Assembly: GCA_950097015.1 (NCBI GenBank) | Contig: CATNEN010000001.1 | Location: forward strand, 8,365,001-8,429,000 | From: Macrostomum hystrix | Lineage: Eukaryota > Platyhelminthes > Macrostomidae | Length of the DNA: 64,000 nt | Direction: 5' to 3' | Shown: piece by piece, positions 11,790 to 22,380 of the stretch | Layout of the letters: each line of letters begins with the position of its first letter | Position numbering within the stretch: position 1 is the stretch's first letter | Position numbers and translations under genes: made by a program | Notes under the pieces: generated by a model | Seen by the model: only the letters and a program-made list of their open reading frames with translations | Database searches by the model: none | Told to the model about the DNA's origin: nothing

Positions 11790-12170
11790 AATGACGGTCA
11801 CAAAAAAGTTGTGACCGTCGTTTTGTAACCGTGCTGTGACCGTACTGTGTGACCGTAAGGGTCAACTAGTGACCGTGCCCCGAGACGCTTTTGACCGTGG
11901 AATGTGACCGTCCATGGTCACAATAGATGAAATCAGAAAAAGTCTGTTACCATAAAATGTGACCGTGTAATGTTACCGACAACTGTGACCGTACCGTGAC
12001 CGTCAAATGTGACCGTGTAATGTGACCGTCAACTGTGACCATTCCGTGACCGTGTAATGTGACCGTCAACTGTGACCGTTCAGTGACCGTCAATTGTGAC
12101 CGTGTTATGTGACCGTCAACTGTGACCATCAACTGTGATCGTTGCTTGACAGTCAATTGTGACCGTAACG
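11790..12170. repeat. left subterminal array of GTGACCGT motifs
   Basis: Irregular units of about 15-20 bp all contain TGTGACCGT, alternating with 'gtcaact' and 'gtaatg' spacers. The motif is inverted relative to the right-end array at 20925-21770, as expected for subterminal transposase-binding repeats. Confidence 0.85.
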
Positions 12171-12289
12171 TGATCGCGAACTGATATGACCTATCTGACA
12201 CGTGAATATACGGCTCAGTTTCTTATCACCGGGAAGAGGAAAACGCGAAGTCGAAGTCGAGAAAATTTAATATTTAATAAAATTTAATA

Positions 12290-12640
12290 ACAGCTGAGAT
12301 TGTAAGTTAAGGAAGAAAGGTTTTTGATGATTTTTATAAGAGAAATTGAAAAGCGGAGTACAAATTGATATAATATAATACAAGGCAAATCTGAGCAAAA
12401 CCGCCCAAGTACTGATAGTATTTGGCAATTGTAAATTTGTAAGATTGTAAATTGGCAAATGGCAATTGTCGCACCAGTAACAAACGCATCTAGTGTATAC
12501 ATGGCAATAAGAAAAGAATGCAACTGTACTACTAGCGCCAGCTGGCGTATACATGGCCAATGGAAATGCAACTACTAGCGCCACCTGGCGTATACAGGGC
12601 CAATAAGAATGCCAATAGCAATAGGGACCATACGGAATGC
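12290..12640. repeat. dispersed repeat, copy 1 (inside the transposon)
   Basis: It contains two or three units around 'ctagcgccacctggcgtata' plus a segment (ggaagaaag, then TTTGATG) that recurs at 14650-14860. Each copy lies just beyond the 3' end of a minus-strand gene of the transposon. Confidence 0.6.
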
Positions 12641-12688
12641 TCAACGTAACTGATGTGTCCAACCTGCTGTGAAGCACTCCAATTCCCT

Positions 12689-12735
12689 CCCGTATAGAAA
12701 ATTTACGGTCATAAAAAAACTTTGTGTGCATCGCT
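12689..12735. other. internal sequence resembling the transposon end
   Basis: CCCGTATAGAAAATTTACGG here matches the outer left terminus for about 33 bases and has the same orientation. No TAA precedes it and no partner end was found, so it looks like a remnant of a related copy or a duplicated end. Confidence 0.6.
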
Positions 12736-12757
12736 GTGTCAGAAATAGGTGTCACTA

Positions 12758-14343
12758 CTAGGTGTCAACATGGACTGACGCAATGGAAGCCGCTTGCTCG
12801 ACAAACTCCAGGCTTCCTGCTCCAGGACCCGAAGCAGCGGTAGCTGAACTCGAGGCAGCGGCAGAACCAGCAGAGGCAGTGGAGGCAGCGATAGAATCAG
12901 GGGCAGCAGCATCAGCAGCAGCCCGTTTCCTCTTCTTGCCCTGCCGGCTCCCTGCCTGAGTTTCTTTAGGATCGTGTTTGCGCTTCTCGCAGTAGGCGGT
13001 GCCCTTGAAAACTGTCGACCACGTTCCCTGTGGGATCTTAACAGGCAGGTTAAGACGTTTAATAAAGCCTTCAATGGCTCTTTTCTTTTCGGAAGGCACA
13101 GCGGGCTTCGCCTTATCGAATAGACGTTTTGTTTTCCGACCCGTGTAGGAGCAGGTTAGAAGCTCCTCTGTGCTGAACACAGATTTAAACAGCGTGCGAA
13201 GCAGTCCCATTGCATCACCTTTTTGAAAGCCTGCGCGTATTTTCGCGACATTTGTCGAATTGACGCATATTCCTCCTCGCCGACGGTGACGTCAGGACTC
13301 CTCGCGCTCAAGACAATACGCCTTTCGGCGGCATCAGCCGCTTGCAGCACCCAGGCGGCAGCAACGCTGGAAGCCAAATCTGCGTCATTCTCCGCCGACA
13401 ATGTCATGGCGTCGTCACCGCAATTCAGTGCGTTGGTTGTTCGCCGATTGGCGCATAGAGGAAGAGGTGGAATGGCCGATATTTGGATGCTTAGAACATC
13501 TCGAGCTATTGTAGAAGCTGCACGGCCCGCTGCTGACGCACCTTGGGCAACTGCAGTCTGCAGCAACTCAACAGCAGCGACCACCGCATCTTGAAGTTCT
13601 GCTGTGTACCGACGCGTGTCAATATCCGCACGTGAAACAGTAGCTGGTTGGCTTCCAGCTCCGTTTTCAGTTCCAGCTGCAGCGAAAACACGTGCCAGTT
13701 CCTTGCTAAGTTCCGCAATTTTGCGCTCTGCTGACTCGCTCTTCTCCTTGTACACTTGACACTCCTGACGAGCTTCCTCTAGCTGGCTATCCAGAGAGTC
13801 AACCTGTCTCCGTCTGCTCTCCCGCTCCTCGTCGCCACTGGCCAGCTGGATGTCCACAATCGCACGCTGCGAGGCCAACTCCTGCCATAGGGAGGTGCAC
13901 GTGGAGCACCCGTTTGGTAGATTAATGCCAGTGTTGTGCCCTGGCAAACAAGAGTTCACGCGCGACTCAGCAGCCATCTTGGTTTTATAGGGCCCTTTGA
14001 CGATACGAACTCGGTACACTTTGCTGCCAGCCTTTCCCGGCCGAATGGTGACAATTTCGTCCACCGACAAATGGCTAATGTCAGTATGTGAGTCGGTTAC
14101 GATGCTCTTATCGGAATAGACACCCAGCATGCCGCCGTCCTCCTCTGTATACTCAAAAACCCAAAAACGGGCTACGCATTTCCCTGGCGCTGACTTCGCA
14201 GTCGCTGACGCTGACTTCGCCACTGGTGGCGCTGACCTCGCCGTCGCTGGCGCTGACCTCACCGTCGGTGGCGCTGACTTCGCCATCGGTGGCGCTGACT
14301 TCGCCGTCGCTGGCGCTGACTTCGGATTACTGTTACTACTCAT
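12758..14343 (-). CDS. BEN-domain protein carried by the transposon (frame break)
   Basis: The first minus-strand frame starts at ATG 14343 and runs to a stop at 13156. It has about seven SAPxxAK repeats, a small beta-rich segment (CVARFWVFEYTEEDGG onward), CxxC (CSTCTSLW) and a long charged coiled coil. Near 13210 a different frame takes over (ATG at 13210, stop at 12758) and encodes LLRTLFKSVFSTEELLTCS, then EKKRAIEGFIKRLNL. That is the pattern of a BEN domain, a DNA/protein-binding module of chromatin factors. It is followed by a basic KKRKR stretch that could serve for nuclear entry. Coiled coil plus C-terminal BEN is a common layout, so the two frames probably were one gene now split by an indel; two separate ORFs are the alternative. 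GTG codons upstream of 14343 extend the frame, but the ATG is the better start. Confidence 0.65.
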
Positions 14344-14649
14344 CGAGTAATTGACCAGTATGATAAATATGAGTAGGATTGCTGCCACGAAGTACTGGAA
14401 TGTTGAGGAACAGATCGTAATATATTGAATAAAATATTAAGAATATGCGGGGCGTAAGCATTCTCACATGGAGACAGCGACATACGACATCTACCTGGAA
14501 CCTTTTATTTGTCGTGCTACGCAGATGTACGCCGCTTAAAAAAGGACTAAACGAACTAACAAAGAGTTATCAAAGAAACAAAAACCAATAAGATTTAGAC
14601 CGAACGTAGCTAGTATAGCAGTAGAGCTATCGGAGCTGTATTACTATAT

Positions 14650-14860
14650 TAACGTATTAATAAGTCAGGAAATAATGAGTTACATGTACTCGTATTAAAG
14701 TTTAATAACTCAAGGAAGAAAGGGATTTGATGTAAGTGTATAAAAAAATTGAGAATTTGAGCGTATACATGGCAATAAGAAAATAATGCAACTACTAGCG
14801 CCACCCTGCGTATACATGGCCAATGGGAATGCAACTACTAGCGTCTTACAGCTTCTTACG
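14650..14860. repeat. dispersed repeat, copy 2 (inside the transposon)
   Basis: This matches 12290-12640, including the 'gcgtatacatggcaataaga' core and the 'aaggaagaaag' segment. It lies downstream of the transposase gene. Confidence 0.6.
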
Positions 14861-15409
14861 TCTTAAGAATGCTTCTTATAGCTTGCAACCCAGTAAGGGT
14901 TTCCAGGGGTTGACTTTGCAGTGTTCTCTTTTCACGTGCTATTTCAATTACAATTTACATTAACACATTTTTTAAACGACTAAACGAGGTATTAAACGAT
15001 TAAAAGCGGTATAAGGATGTATAAGAAACAGAGGCTATATCAAAAGTTCTCACATTAAATCACTGACATCACTAAGCAATCGCACACCATTAATTTTCGT
15101 CGAGTCCCGACGTCGCTCTACGCAGCGTAGGAAAACTGGTTATGTGGTAGGAAAGCCACATGGGTGTCTGAGACGCAGCACGGTCGGAGTACAGCAGTCG
15201 CTATGGGATCCAGTTCAAAGTAGAACCGGGAAACTTCGACAAACGGATTGCGCTGCAGACGGCGAACGTGTAGTAGTGGACAGCCGCCCAGCGGTCCAGC
15301 ACTCCAGCAGATGTCGTTCTTGTGGGAGCCCTCTCGGCTTTCGGTTCAGTGTCCAACAATGACATGAGATAATGGGTCGCTGCCCGTCTAGTGATCACTT
15401 TCACCAGCC

Positions 15410-17570
15410 TTATTTCGGCGTGGCGCGTTCCATGGATGTTCGATCGCAGACTCCATGCGTGGACTCAAACAGGCCGGCAGATACTCTATAAATAGGACCG
15501 AACTGCATGGCGAGCATGCCAAAATGTTCGCAAACCTGATGGCCATTGAACGTCAGCATAGTGTCGTCGTATAGTGTATTAAGCGCCCTATAGAAGTGCT
15601 TCAAATTGGCGTCGGCTCGCAATATTTGCGCGTGGTTGGTGCCCTCCATGACAAGTGAGAATGTTCCTGAAGACAGCAGCATGAAATGATCGAAGTGGTC
15701 GTCCGGAAGCAGACCACCAAGCACCATCGGAGCACAGACGAGGAGAAGCGTCTCAAACTCGTGTCCAGGGGTTGTCCAAGTTAGTGCAGTGTGCGCGGCC
15801 TCCTTTGATGTGACGAAGGTACGTGCAACGACGCCAACCGTGTGTCCACTTCGGCGATTCGCCTGGACATATCGGGTGCAGAGCTCACCCTCGCAGGTTT
15901 CCTGCCAATAGGGAAGAATAGTTGCTCGAATATTCGGCGGACCATACCAGTTAGCAGTTGGTGCAAATAACATGGCGGACATCCCGCCACGTAATCGAAG
16001 CCCTGTAGTTGCATCAGCGGTGAGACACGCACAACGCCTAGATGGTGCTCACTTCCAACGGGCTTCGTCCTAGCCAGCATGACGGTGTCTGTCAGATTTC
16101 TAACGTTGGGCTGTGACATTCGCATTCACTGCGGCATGCGCGGCGGCGGCTGAAAGTGTGACCGGATATATTCTCGCGTTAACTCCGGGATCTGTGTCGT
16201 GCAAGCTGATGGTGTAGCACATGTCACAGCCGTACTCGGCGTTAAACTGGCGCATGCACTTTGTATCAGCTCTTTGCGGGGCATCCATGATGAACATGAA
16301 TGGATGTAGCCGGATTGTTCCACCTTGGAGGCCATCGGCTCCACCACCTCGTGCAAATGTGACCCCCTCGGAGCGCAGCGAATTCAACTCTCCGACTAGC
16401 CAGGACAAGTAGGCCGTAAAGCGCAACTTGCGTTTACCGGCCCAGAGTCCGCAGACGGCAACAAAGCGGCTCTTCATTTTTTACTTCACTTCGTTAATGG
16501 AAAGGTACACTGGACACAGTTCCATTGTAGCGCGCTTGAAAACGGGTAAGCCGTCAATGCAGACAACGTAACTGAGGTCGCTTCGCGCATTCAAATCAAT
16601 CGTCCGCTTAAAGGTTGAATAAGCTACACTGCCTCCCATGTTTAGGACGTTAGCGTCTGCGGGCTGGTCCGCTGTAAATACGACATGTCGAAGTAGATGG
16701 CAGTCTTCTAACTGAGAGCGCAATTGACTGCGTCCATTCGCCAGAATACGCCAATAGCTGCTTGTACAATGCGGACACGGCAATGCGGACAGTTGGCCGA
16801 TGTCGTCGGAAATATCTCGTGTTCGCACATTAAACAGAAAAATACACGTCTGGCTCTTTTGAAAGAGAATGGCGTCAGTTCTAGGAATTGCACCAGCCTA
16901 TGCGTCGTGTGTGGAAAAGCTGCATTCTCGGGCAGTATATCGTGCATATAGGACAGCAACTTTTGTACATCCTTGTCAGACAACTTCAGCTCGATGGCCA
17001 GTTTCTGCGCACGTGTGGCAATTGTCACATACGATTGCGTTGCGCCTTCATAGGCAGGCATATCCCGGAAGAGCTGCAACTTAGCTTTGCGGGATGCCTC
17101 GCGATCGCTATCGCTGGCACTGCGCCGCTGTTAGCGGCCCCTTCCATTGTCTCACCTTCTGCTGCCTCACCTTATGCTGCCTCGCCATCATTCGCCTCGC
17201 CATCATTCGCCTCGCCATCGCTGGCGCTCGCCTCACTATCGCTGGATGCCTCGCTATCGCTGGATGCCTCGCCACCGCTGGCGCTCGCCTCGCCACCGCT
17301 GGCGCTCGCCTCGCCACCGCTGGCGCTCGCCTCGCCACCGCTGGCGCTGCTGCTGCTGCTGTTTCTCGTACCCGTAATAGCGGCTCCACTTGGACCAGCC
17401 TCACCATGCACCTGTTGGCGCCGATTGAACAGCTGCTCCATTCGTTGGCACTCTCGGAGACAGCGATTTCTGGACCGCCTTTGCAGCTGTTGGACTTTCT
17501 TCCTCGCCATCTGCAGCACCGACTCGACGTTGTCGTCATCTTTATCATCAGTTTCTCTCATGTCGCTCAT
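15410..17570 (-). pseudogene. degraded CMC/EnSpm-like transposase
   Basis: Minus-strand frames together give, in order: an N-terminus starting MSDMRETDD (ATG 17570), basic helical residues and an acidic Ser-Gly-Glu repeat; a zinc knuckle (CLMC with CPHC); YVVCIDGLPVFKRATME, matching the DGLPLFKSS block around the first catalytic Asp; GLWAGKRK; IRLHPFMFIMDAPQRA; YGCDMC; FDYVAGCPPCYLHQLLTGMV, the block before the second catalytic site; a RL-x-PSS-x-R-PRTL block; and a DUF4218-like end (FNGHQVCEHFGMLAMQFGPI). Lesions are an in-frame TAA at 17172-17174, a TAA at 16481-16483, a 14-bp tandem duplication near 16760-16790 that shifts the frame inside the zinc knuckle, and further shifts near 16110 and 15785. 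It cannot encode an active enzyme. Confidence 0.75.
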
Positions 17571-17599
17571 TGTCACGTGTTAAGTGCAGTTTTGTGTTA

Positions 17600-17820
17600 C
17601 GGTGTTGAAATTATGATTTGAATGTTAGGATTTTTCTCGTTTTGCACAATCATACAATCTAGCTGAACTAGCCATATGAACTGAACGCATTTATGCACTA
17701 TTCATAAATAGAAAGTTGAAGACACACTTATGAAGTACTTCATAAAGTGATGCATGAACTTACTTATGCAAAGTACTTATGAAGTGATGCATGAATACAT
17801 GCATCACAAGATGCTTACAA
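17600..17820. promoter_or_regulatory. palindrome-rich upstream region of the transposase
   Basis: It contains repeated motifs 'tgaagtacttcat', 'cttatgaagt' and 'tgatgcatgaa', several of them self-complementary, between the transposase start and the next ORF. They could be promoter or protein-binding sites; function is inferred only from position. Confidence 0.3.
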
Positions 17821-18065
17821 TTTCATGTTTTTATGTATTTCGCAACAAAAACGTGTGATAGTTCCGCAAAATAAACAATGCAGGGCAAAAAATCATGGCA
17901 CACAAATAAGAGTTCCGATTCATTTATCTGTCGTGGCTCAGCTTCCAAGTCTCCAACCCACTGAACGATACCTTATGGGGACCAATTCTAATGGAATGAA
18001 ACAAACAAAAACAATGTAATTAAAGGATACGGACACTATCGTGACTGCAAAAACGACGAATCGTA

Positions 18066-18473
18066 TTACCTAAGGCTTGTGCCTTCAGCCGCTGCGGATG
18101 CGCCGTCTTCGGCGATGTCGATGTCGGGCCCTTGGGTCTCGGATGCGCCGTCTTCGGCGATGTTGGGCCCTTGGTTCTCGGATGCGCCTTCTTCGGCGCC
18201 GTCGGGCCCTTGGTTCTCGGATGCGCCGTCTTCGGCGCCGTCGGGCCCTTGTGTCAATCCGTAAGGCCAAGCAAGCGCCATAACTGGCGTAGGCGGAAGC
18301 TCGTCGCATTGCAGAACTGCCCGCCTCCGACGCACACTTGCGCTTGTGCTAAATACGGGGGATGTTGGTCGTTCTGGGGCACGCAACCGGCGGAGTTCTG
18401 CTCGCATGACGCGGTTCTCCTCCTGTAGGGCCGCACAGACTGGGCACGATATAGCATAGGACCAGTGATCCAT
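18066..18473 (-). CDS. small CxxC/coiled-coil ORF of the transposon, unknown function
   Basis: A 135-residue frame from ATG at 18473. The N-terminus has CPVC followed by a short leucine/charged helix (ALQEENRVMRAELRRL), so it could be a small zinc-binding or dimerising protein. The C-terminal half is four tandem copies of a GPD-AEDGAS-ENQ-type unit (about 12 residues) and is acidic. It lies in the same orientation as the transposase and BEN ORFs. I recognise no family. The repeated tail could also reflect a DNA repeat in an open frame. Confidence 0.45.
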   Translation of the reverse strand: MDHWSYAISCPVCAALQEENRVMRAELRRLRAPERPTSPVFSTSASVRRRRAVLQCDELPPTPVMALAWPYGLTQGPDGAEDGASENQGPDGAEEGASENQGPNIAEDGASETQGPDIDIAEDGASAAAEGTSLR

Positions 18474-19798
18474 TTTATTTGTGACTGAAACGAGGGACCC
18501 GAATTGTTACAGAAGAAGCATGCAGACAAAACCTTTCATGCTTATTTGTTTCATATTTCATATTTCTAATGTCTATTCCTATATTTCTATCTCGCGTTCA
18601 GACGCCGTGCTGGCCCGCCTGCCCGCTCCAGCAATTTCTAAGAAATCCTAAGCGTCAACTTTCGAATTCACTTGGCCCAATGAACAGGCAGAGGCAAGCG
18701 AAGAAGCATTGAACTCCTGCCTAGATCCTAGATCCTAGATCCTATTTCGATCCTTAATTTACGACACATCTATTGAATTGGCATTGAATCTTGCGATTGA
18801 GCAGTTTGTGATTATTAATATTGATCTTGATATTGACATTGATAGAGATATTGATCTGCGGGCAAAGTTTTTTCCGACATTCATCTCGTATTGAACGCCC
18901 ACTACGATTTCTTCTTATTGATCTTAAAAATGAAATGCTTGGTTGGTTGCTTGCTTATTGTTGTTGTTTATTTTCTCCCGAACGGCGCAACCGATTTTCA
19001 CCATTTCTTCACCAAAAGATGCCAAATATGGGGACAATTATACACGTATTTTTATTAAGCTTAACTTTATTGCTAAGGGGATTAAATATTCGAAAAACAT
19101 TATTTTTTGCACATTTTTTCAAAGGTCAAACCATCTTGGCCTATTGAGAATTTCATTCACTGACTGCCACTGAATTAGAATTGCATCGTCAAATTGCGCA
19201 ACAACCCCTAGCTGATTGAATTTGAAGCCTGCACTCTGGAGACAAATTGGAAATAAATGTACACAACCAACCGCGAGACTGAGTGTACTCTATTTTCTTA
19301 CTTCATTGTAAGAAAATGGACCGCACAGGCGAGGCCAAGGGCGAACGGCGAGATTTCCTGAACGGCTTCTGAGCGATGCTGGCGCCCCGGACCAAGCTAG
19401 CGGGAGTGACTTTTTGAGATCGTTGGCCCAGAAACGCGCTCTCTGACTGCTCTCCCCCTCTCTGGCCACTGCGTGGCTGGCGGGAGCAGTTCTTTGTTGT
19501 TGTTGTTGTTACTTCATTGTACAAAGCCAGAACTTTAAGAATTCATTTTATAAGACAGATTTTTGCAGAACTTTGAGAATTCATTTTATAAGGCAGATTT
19601 TTGCACCCACTAACCAACAGTCGGAATAGCCGATGTGTAGGCACTAGGAATAGGTTAGGCTAGGCTAGGCGAAGTGTCCCTGGTTCGACTCTGCACTGCG
19701 TCAAATCATTTAAATTAATTGTCAGTCAGTAGTGATCGATGCGAAGCGATAAATTTTTATTTAATTTTAAAAATAAAGGGGAAACTTTTAATTCACTT

Positions 19799-20335
19799 TT
19801 GCAAAACCAGAGTTTGAATCATGGCTAAACCAGAGTTTCAATCATGGCTAACCCAGCGTTTGAATCATCTCTAAACCAGAGCTTGAATCATGGCTAAACC
19901 AGAGCTTGAATCATGGCTAAACCAGAGTTTGAATCATTGCTAACCAGAGTTTGAATCATGGCAAAACCAGAGTTTGAATCATAGTCAACCAGAGTCTGAA
20001 TCATGGCTAAACCAGAGTTTGAATCATGGCTAAACCAGAGTTTGAATCATAGCAAAACCTGAGTTTAAATCATAGCCAACCAGAGTTTGAATCATAGCCA
20101 ACCAGAGTTTGAATCATAGCTAAACCAGAGTTTGAATCATGGCTAAACCAGAGTTTGAATCATGGCTAAACCAGAGTTTGAATCACAGCAAACTAGAGTT
20201 TGAAGCATAGCTAAACCAGAGTTTGAATCATGGCTAAACCAGAGTTTGAATCATAGCCAACCCGAGTTTGAATCATGGCAAAACCCGAGTTTTAATCATG
20301 GCTACACCAGAGTGTGAATCATGGTAAAACCAGAA
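19799..20335. repeat. 23-bp minisatellite (Helitron array A, copy 2)
   Basis: About 23 units around 'aatcatggctaaaccagagt', with 'atagccaaccagag' variants; longer than the array in copy 1. Confidence 0.9.
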
Positions 20336-20484
20336 TTTAAATTAATTTTTCTTTTGTCATTGATCTGAATTCTCTACATTTTGATTTTGTTATCTAATAA
20401 CGTCATAATGATATATGTTTGTATGATAATAGTTTTGCCTAATATTCATTAAATTGTTGTTCTTCTTAATTTTATACAAAAGCA

Positions 20485-20745
20485 GCTGGGGAACATTATC
20501 AACTGGGGGATCATTGTCAACTGGGGGATCATCATCAACTGGGGGATCATTGTCAACTGGGGGAACATTGTCAATTGGGCATCATCATCAATGGGGAGTC
20601 ATCAGCAAATGAGGAGATCATGGTCAGCTGGGGGATCATTGTCAACTGGGGATCATCATCAACTGGGGGATCATTGTCAACTGGGGAATCATTGTCGACT
20701 GGGGGATCATTGTCAACTCGGGGATCATTGTCAACTGGGGATCAT
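20485..20745. repeat. 18-bp minisatellite (Helitron array B, copy 2)
   Basis: About 14 units of aactgggggatcattgtc, much shorter than the 9135-9858 array of copy 1. Confidence 0.9.
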
Positions 20746-20924
20746 TGTAGCTTTAAAGAGCTGAAAATACAGCTGCTAAAAAGTATATACTAGACGGATT
20801 AAAAATATTTCTGCTCCCCGAAGGGGGGCAAAACTTGCTAGTAGTACGACTAAATATCAACTATATACAATTTTCGGTGTATATATGTGTTTTCCTGTGT
20901 GTGAAGGAAGAAGACCGTGAGTCT

Positions 20925-21770
20925 TCTGTGACAGTCACAAAGCAGGTCACATACGTGACCATATAGGGCACGGTCACAAGACACGGTCACAAAGCAAGGT
21001 CACAAAGCATGGTCACATACGTGACCATATAGGGCACGGTCACAAGACACGGTCACAAAGCAAGGTCACATTCGTGACCATATAGGGCAGGGTCACAAGA
21101 CACGGTCACAAAGCATGGTCACATACGTGACCATATAGGGCACGGTCACAAGACACGGTCACAAAGCATGGTCACATACGTGACCATATAGGGCACGGTC
21201 ACAAGACACGGTCACAAGGCATGGTCACATTCGTGACCATATAGGGCACGGTCACAAGACACGGTCACAAAGCATGGTCACATACGTGACCATATAGGGC
21301 ACGGTCACAAGACACGGTCACAAGACACGGTCACAAGACACGGTCACAAGACACGGTCACAAGGCATGGTCACATTCGTGACCATAGGGCACGGTCACAA
21401 GACACGGTCACACACCAAGGTCACATTCGTGACCATATAGGGCACGGTCACAGAACACGGTCACACACCAAGGTCACATTCGTGACCATATAGGGCACGG
21501 TCACAGAACACGGTCACACAACAAGGTCACTTACATGACCATAGGGGCACGGTCACAAGACACGGTCACAAAGCATGGTCACATTCGTGACCATATAGGG
21601 CACGGTCACAGAACACGGTCACACAACAAGGTCACTTACATGACCATAGAGGCACGGTCACAAGACACGGTCACAAAGCATGGTTACATATGTGACCATA
21701 GGGGAACGGTCACAAAACGGTTACAAAATAGTCACCGTTTCCACGATCACAACCAAAAAGTGTGACCATA
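20925..21770. repeat. right subterminal array of ACGGTCAC motifs
   Basis: Higher-order units of about 60 bp contain GGCACGGTCACAAGACACGG plus the near-palindrome GGTCACATACGTGACC. The motif is inverted relative to the left array. The region also has local triplication of the 'acacggtcacaag' subunit near 21300-21360. Confidence 0.9.
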
Positions 21771-21785
21771 AATTTTCTATACGGG

Positions 21786-22380
21786 TAATTTATGTTGTCC
21801 CTCGATAATTAGTGCTTGCCCCATGAAAATGCATGCTTTTCACTTGATAATTTATGAAACCCCCCTTGATTATTCGTGCTTCCCCATCGCGAATCTGTGC
21901 TACCCCTTCGATAATTCGTGCTGCCACTTCGATAGTTCATACCTCCACTCGAAAAGTTATGCTTCCCCCTCGAAAAATCATTATTTACGCTCGATAATTA
22001 AAACTTTTTACTCCTTATTTCATGCTTCCTTGGGTAATTTATGCTTTCCCTGGATAATTCATGCTTTTCCATGGATAATTAATATTTCTTTCTTGATAAT
22101 TAATGTTTCCTCCTGGATAACACATGCTCCCACATCGACTATTAATGCTATTCCCTGGAAATATCATGCTTTCCCCTGGAAATCTCATGATATACCCCTT
22201 AAATCTCATTATTTTTCCTGGAAATCTAATTCTTTTCTTCATAAATCTTATATCATTTAGTTAATACCTTACGCTTTCCCCCCCCCGGAAATCTCATGCT
22301 ATACCCTGGAAATCTCATGCTTTTCTTTATAAACCTCATGCCTTTCACCTAATACCAGATGCTATCCATTAATATCCATT
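21786..22380. repeat. degenerate minisatellite, right part of split array
   Basis: It continues the 10820-11777 array ('cctcgataattcatgctt' units), later drifting to 'ccctggaaatctcatgct' units. It starts with the duplicated TAA. Confidence 0.8.

Larger units (their letters stand above)
18930..20841 (+). mobile_element. non-autonomous Helitron-like element, copy 2 (nested)
   Basis: The 3' end (CTGCTCCCCGAAGGGGGGC, then AAAACTTGCTAG) matches copy 1, as do the 23-bp array, the roughly 145-bp linker (tctacattttgattttgtta onward) and the 18-bp array. The 5' boundary is approximate: around 18935 a 'ttggttggttgcttgctt' stretch precedes sequence loosely alignable to 7220-7540 of copy 1, sharing 'attaaatattcgaaaaac'. 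It lies within the 10-kb transposon, so it inserted there later or was carried along. Confidence 0.7.
11778..21785 (-). mobile_element. 10,008-bp CMC/EnSpm-like DNA transposon, complete ends
   Basis: The left end reads CCCGTATAGAAAAATGACGG, and the right end is its inverted counterpart (ending in TTTTCTATACGGG). TAA precedes the left end (11775-11777) and follows the right end (21786-21788), a 3-bp target duplication. Both flanks are the same degenerate array, and removing the element leaves a continuous unit. Next to each end lie inverted subterminal arrays rich in GTGACCGT/ACGGTCAC. Inside, all on the minus strand, are a small CxxC ORF, a degraded CMC-like transposase and a BEN-domain ORF. 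A 3-bp duplication and dense subterminal repeats fit the CMC group; ends starting CCC rather than CAC are unusual. It also contains a nested Helitron-like copy. Confidence 0.8.

Noticed and set aside
19640-19705. tRNA-like stretch with a TGGTTCGACTC box
   Set aside because: No matching acceptor or anticodon stem could be found; only the B-box-like stretch is convincing.
12689-21785. taking the inner CCCGTATAG as the true left end of the transposon
   Set aside because: No TAA precedes it, whereas the outer end has the duplication and array continuity.
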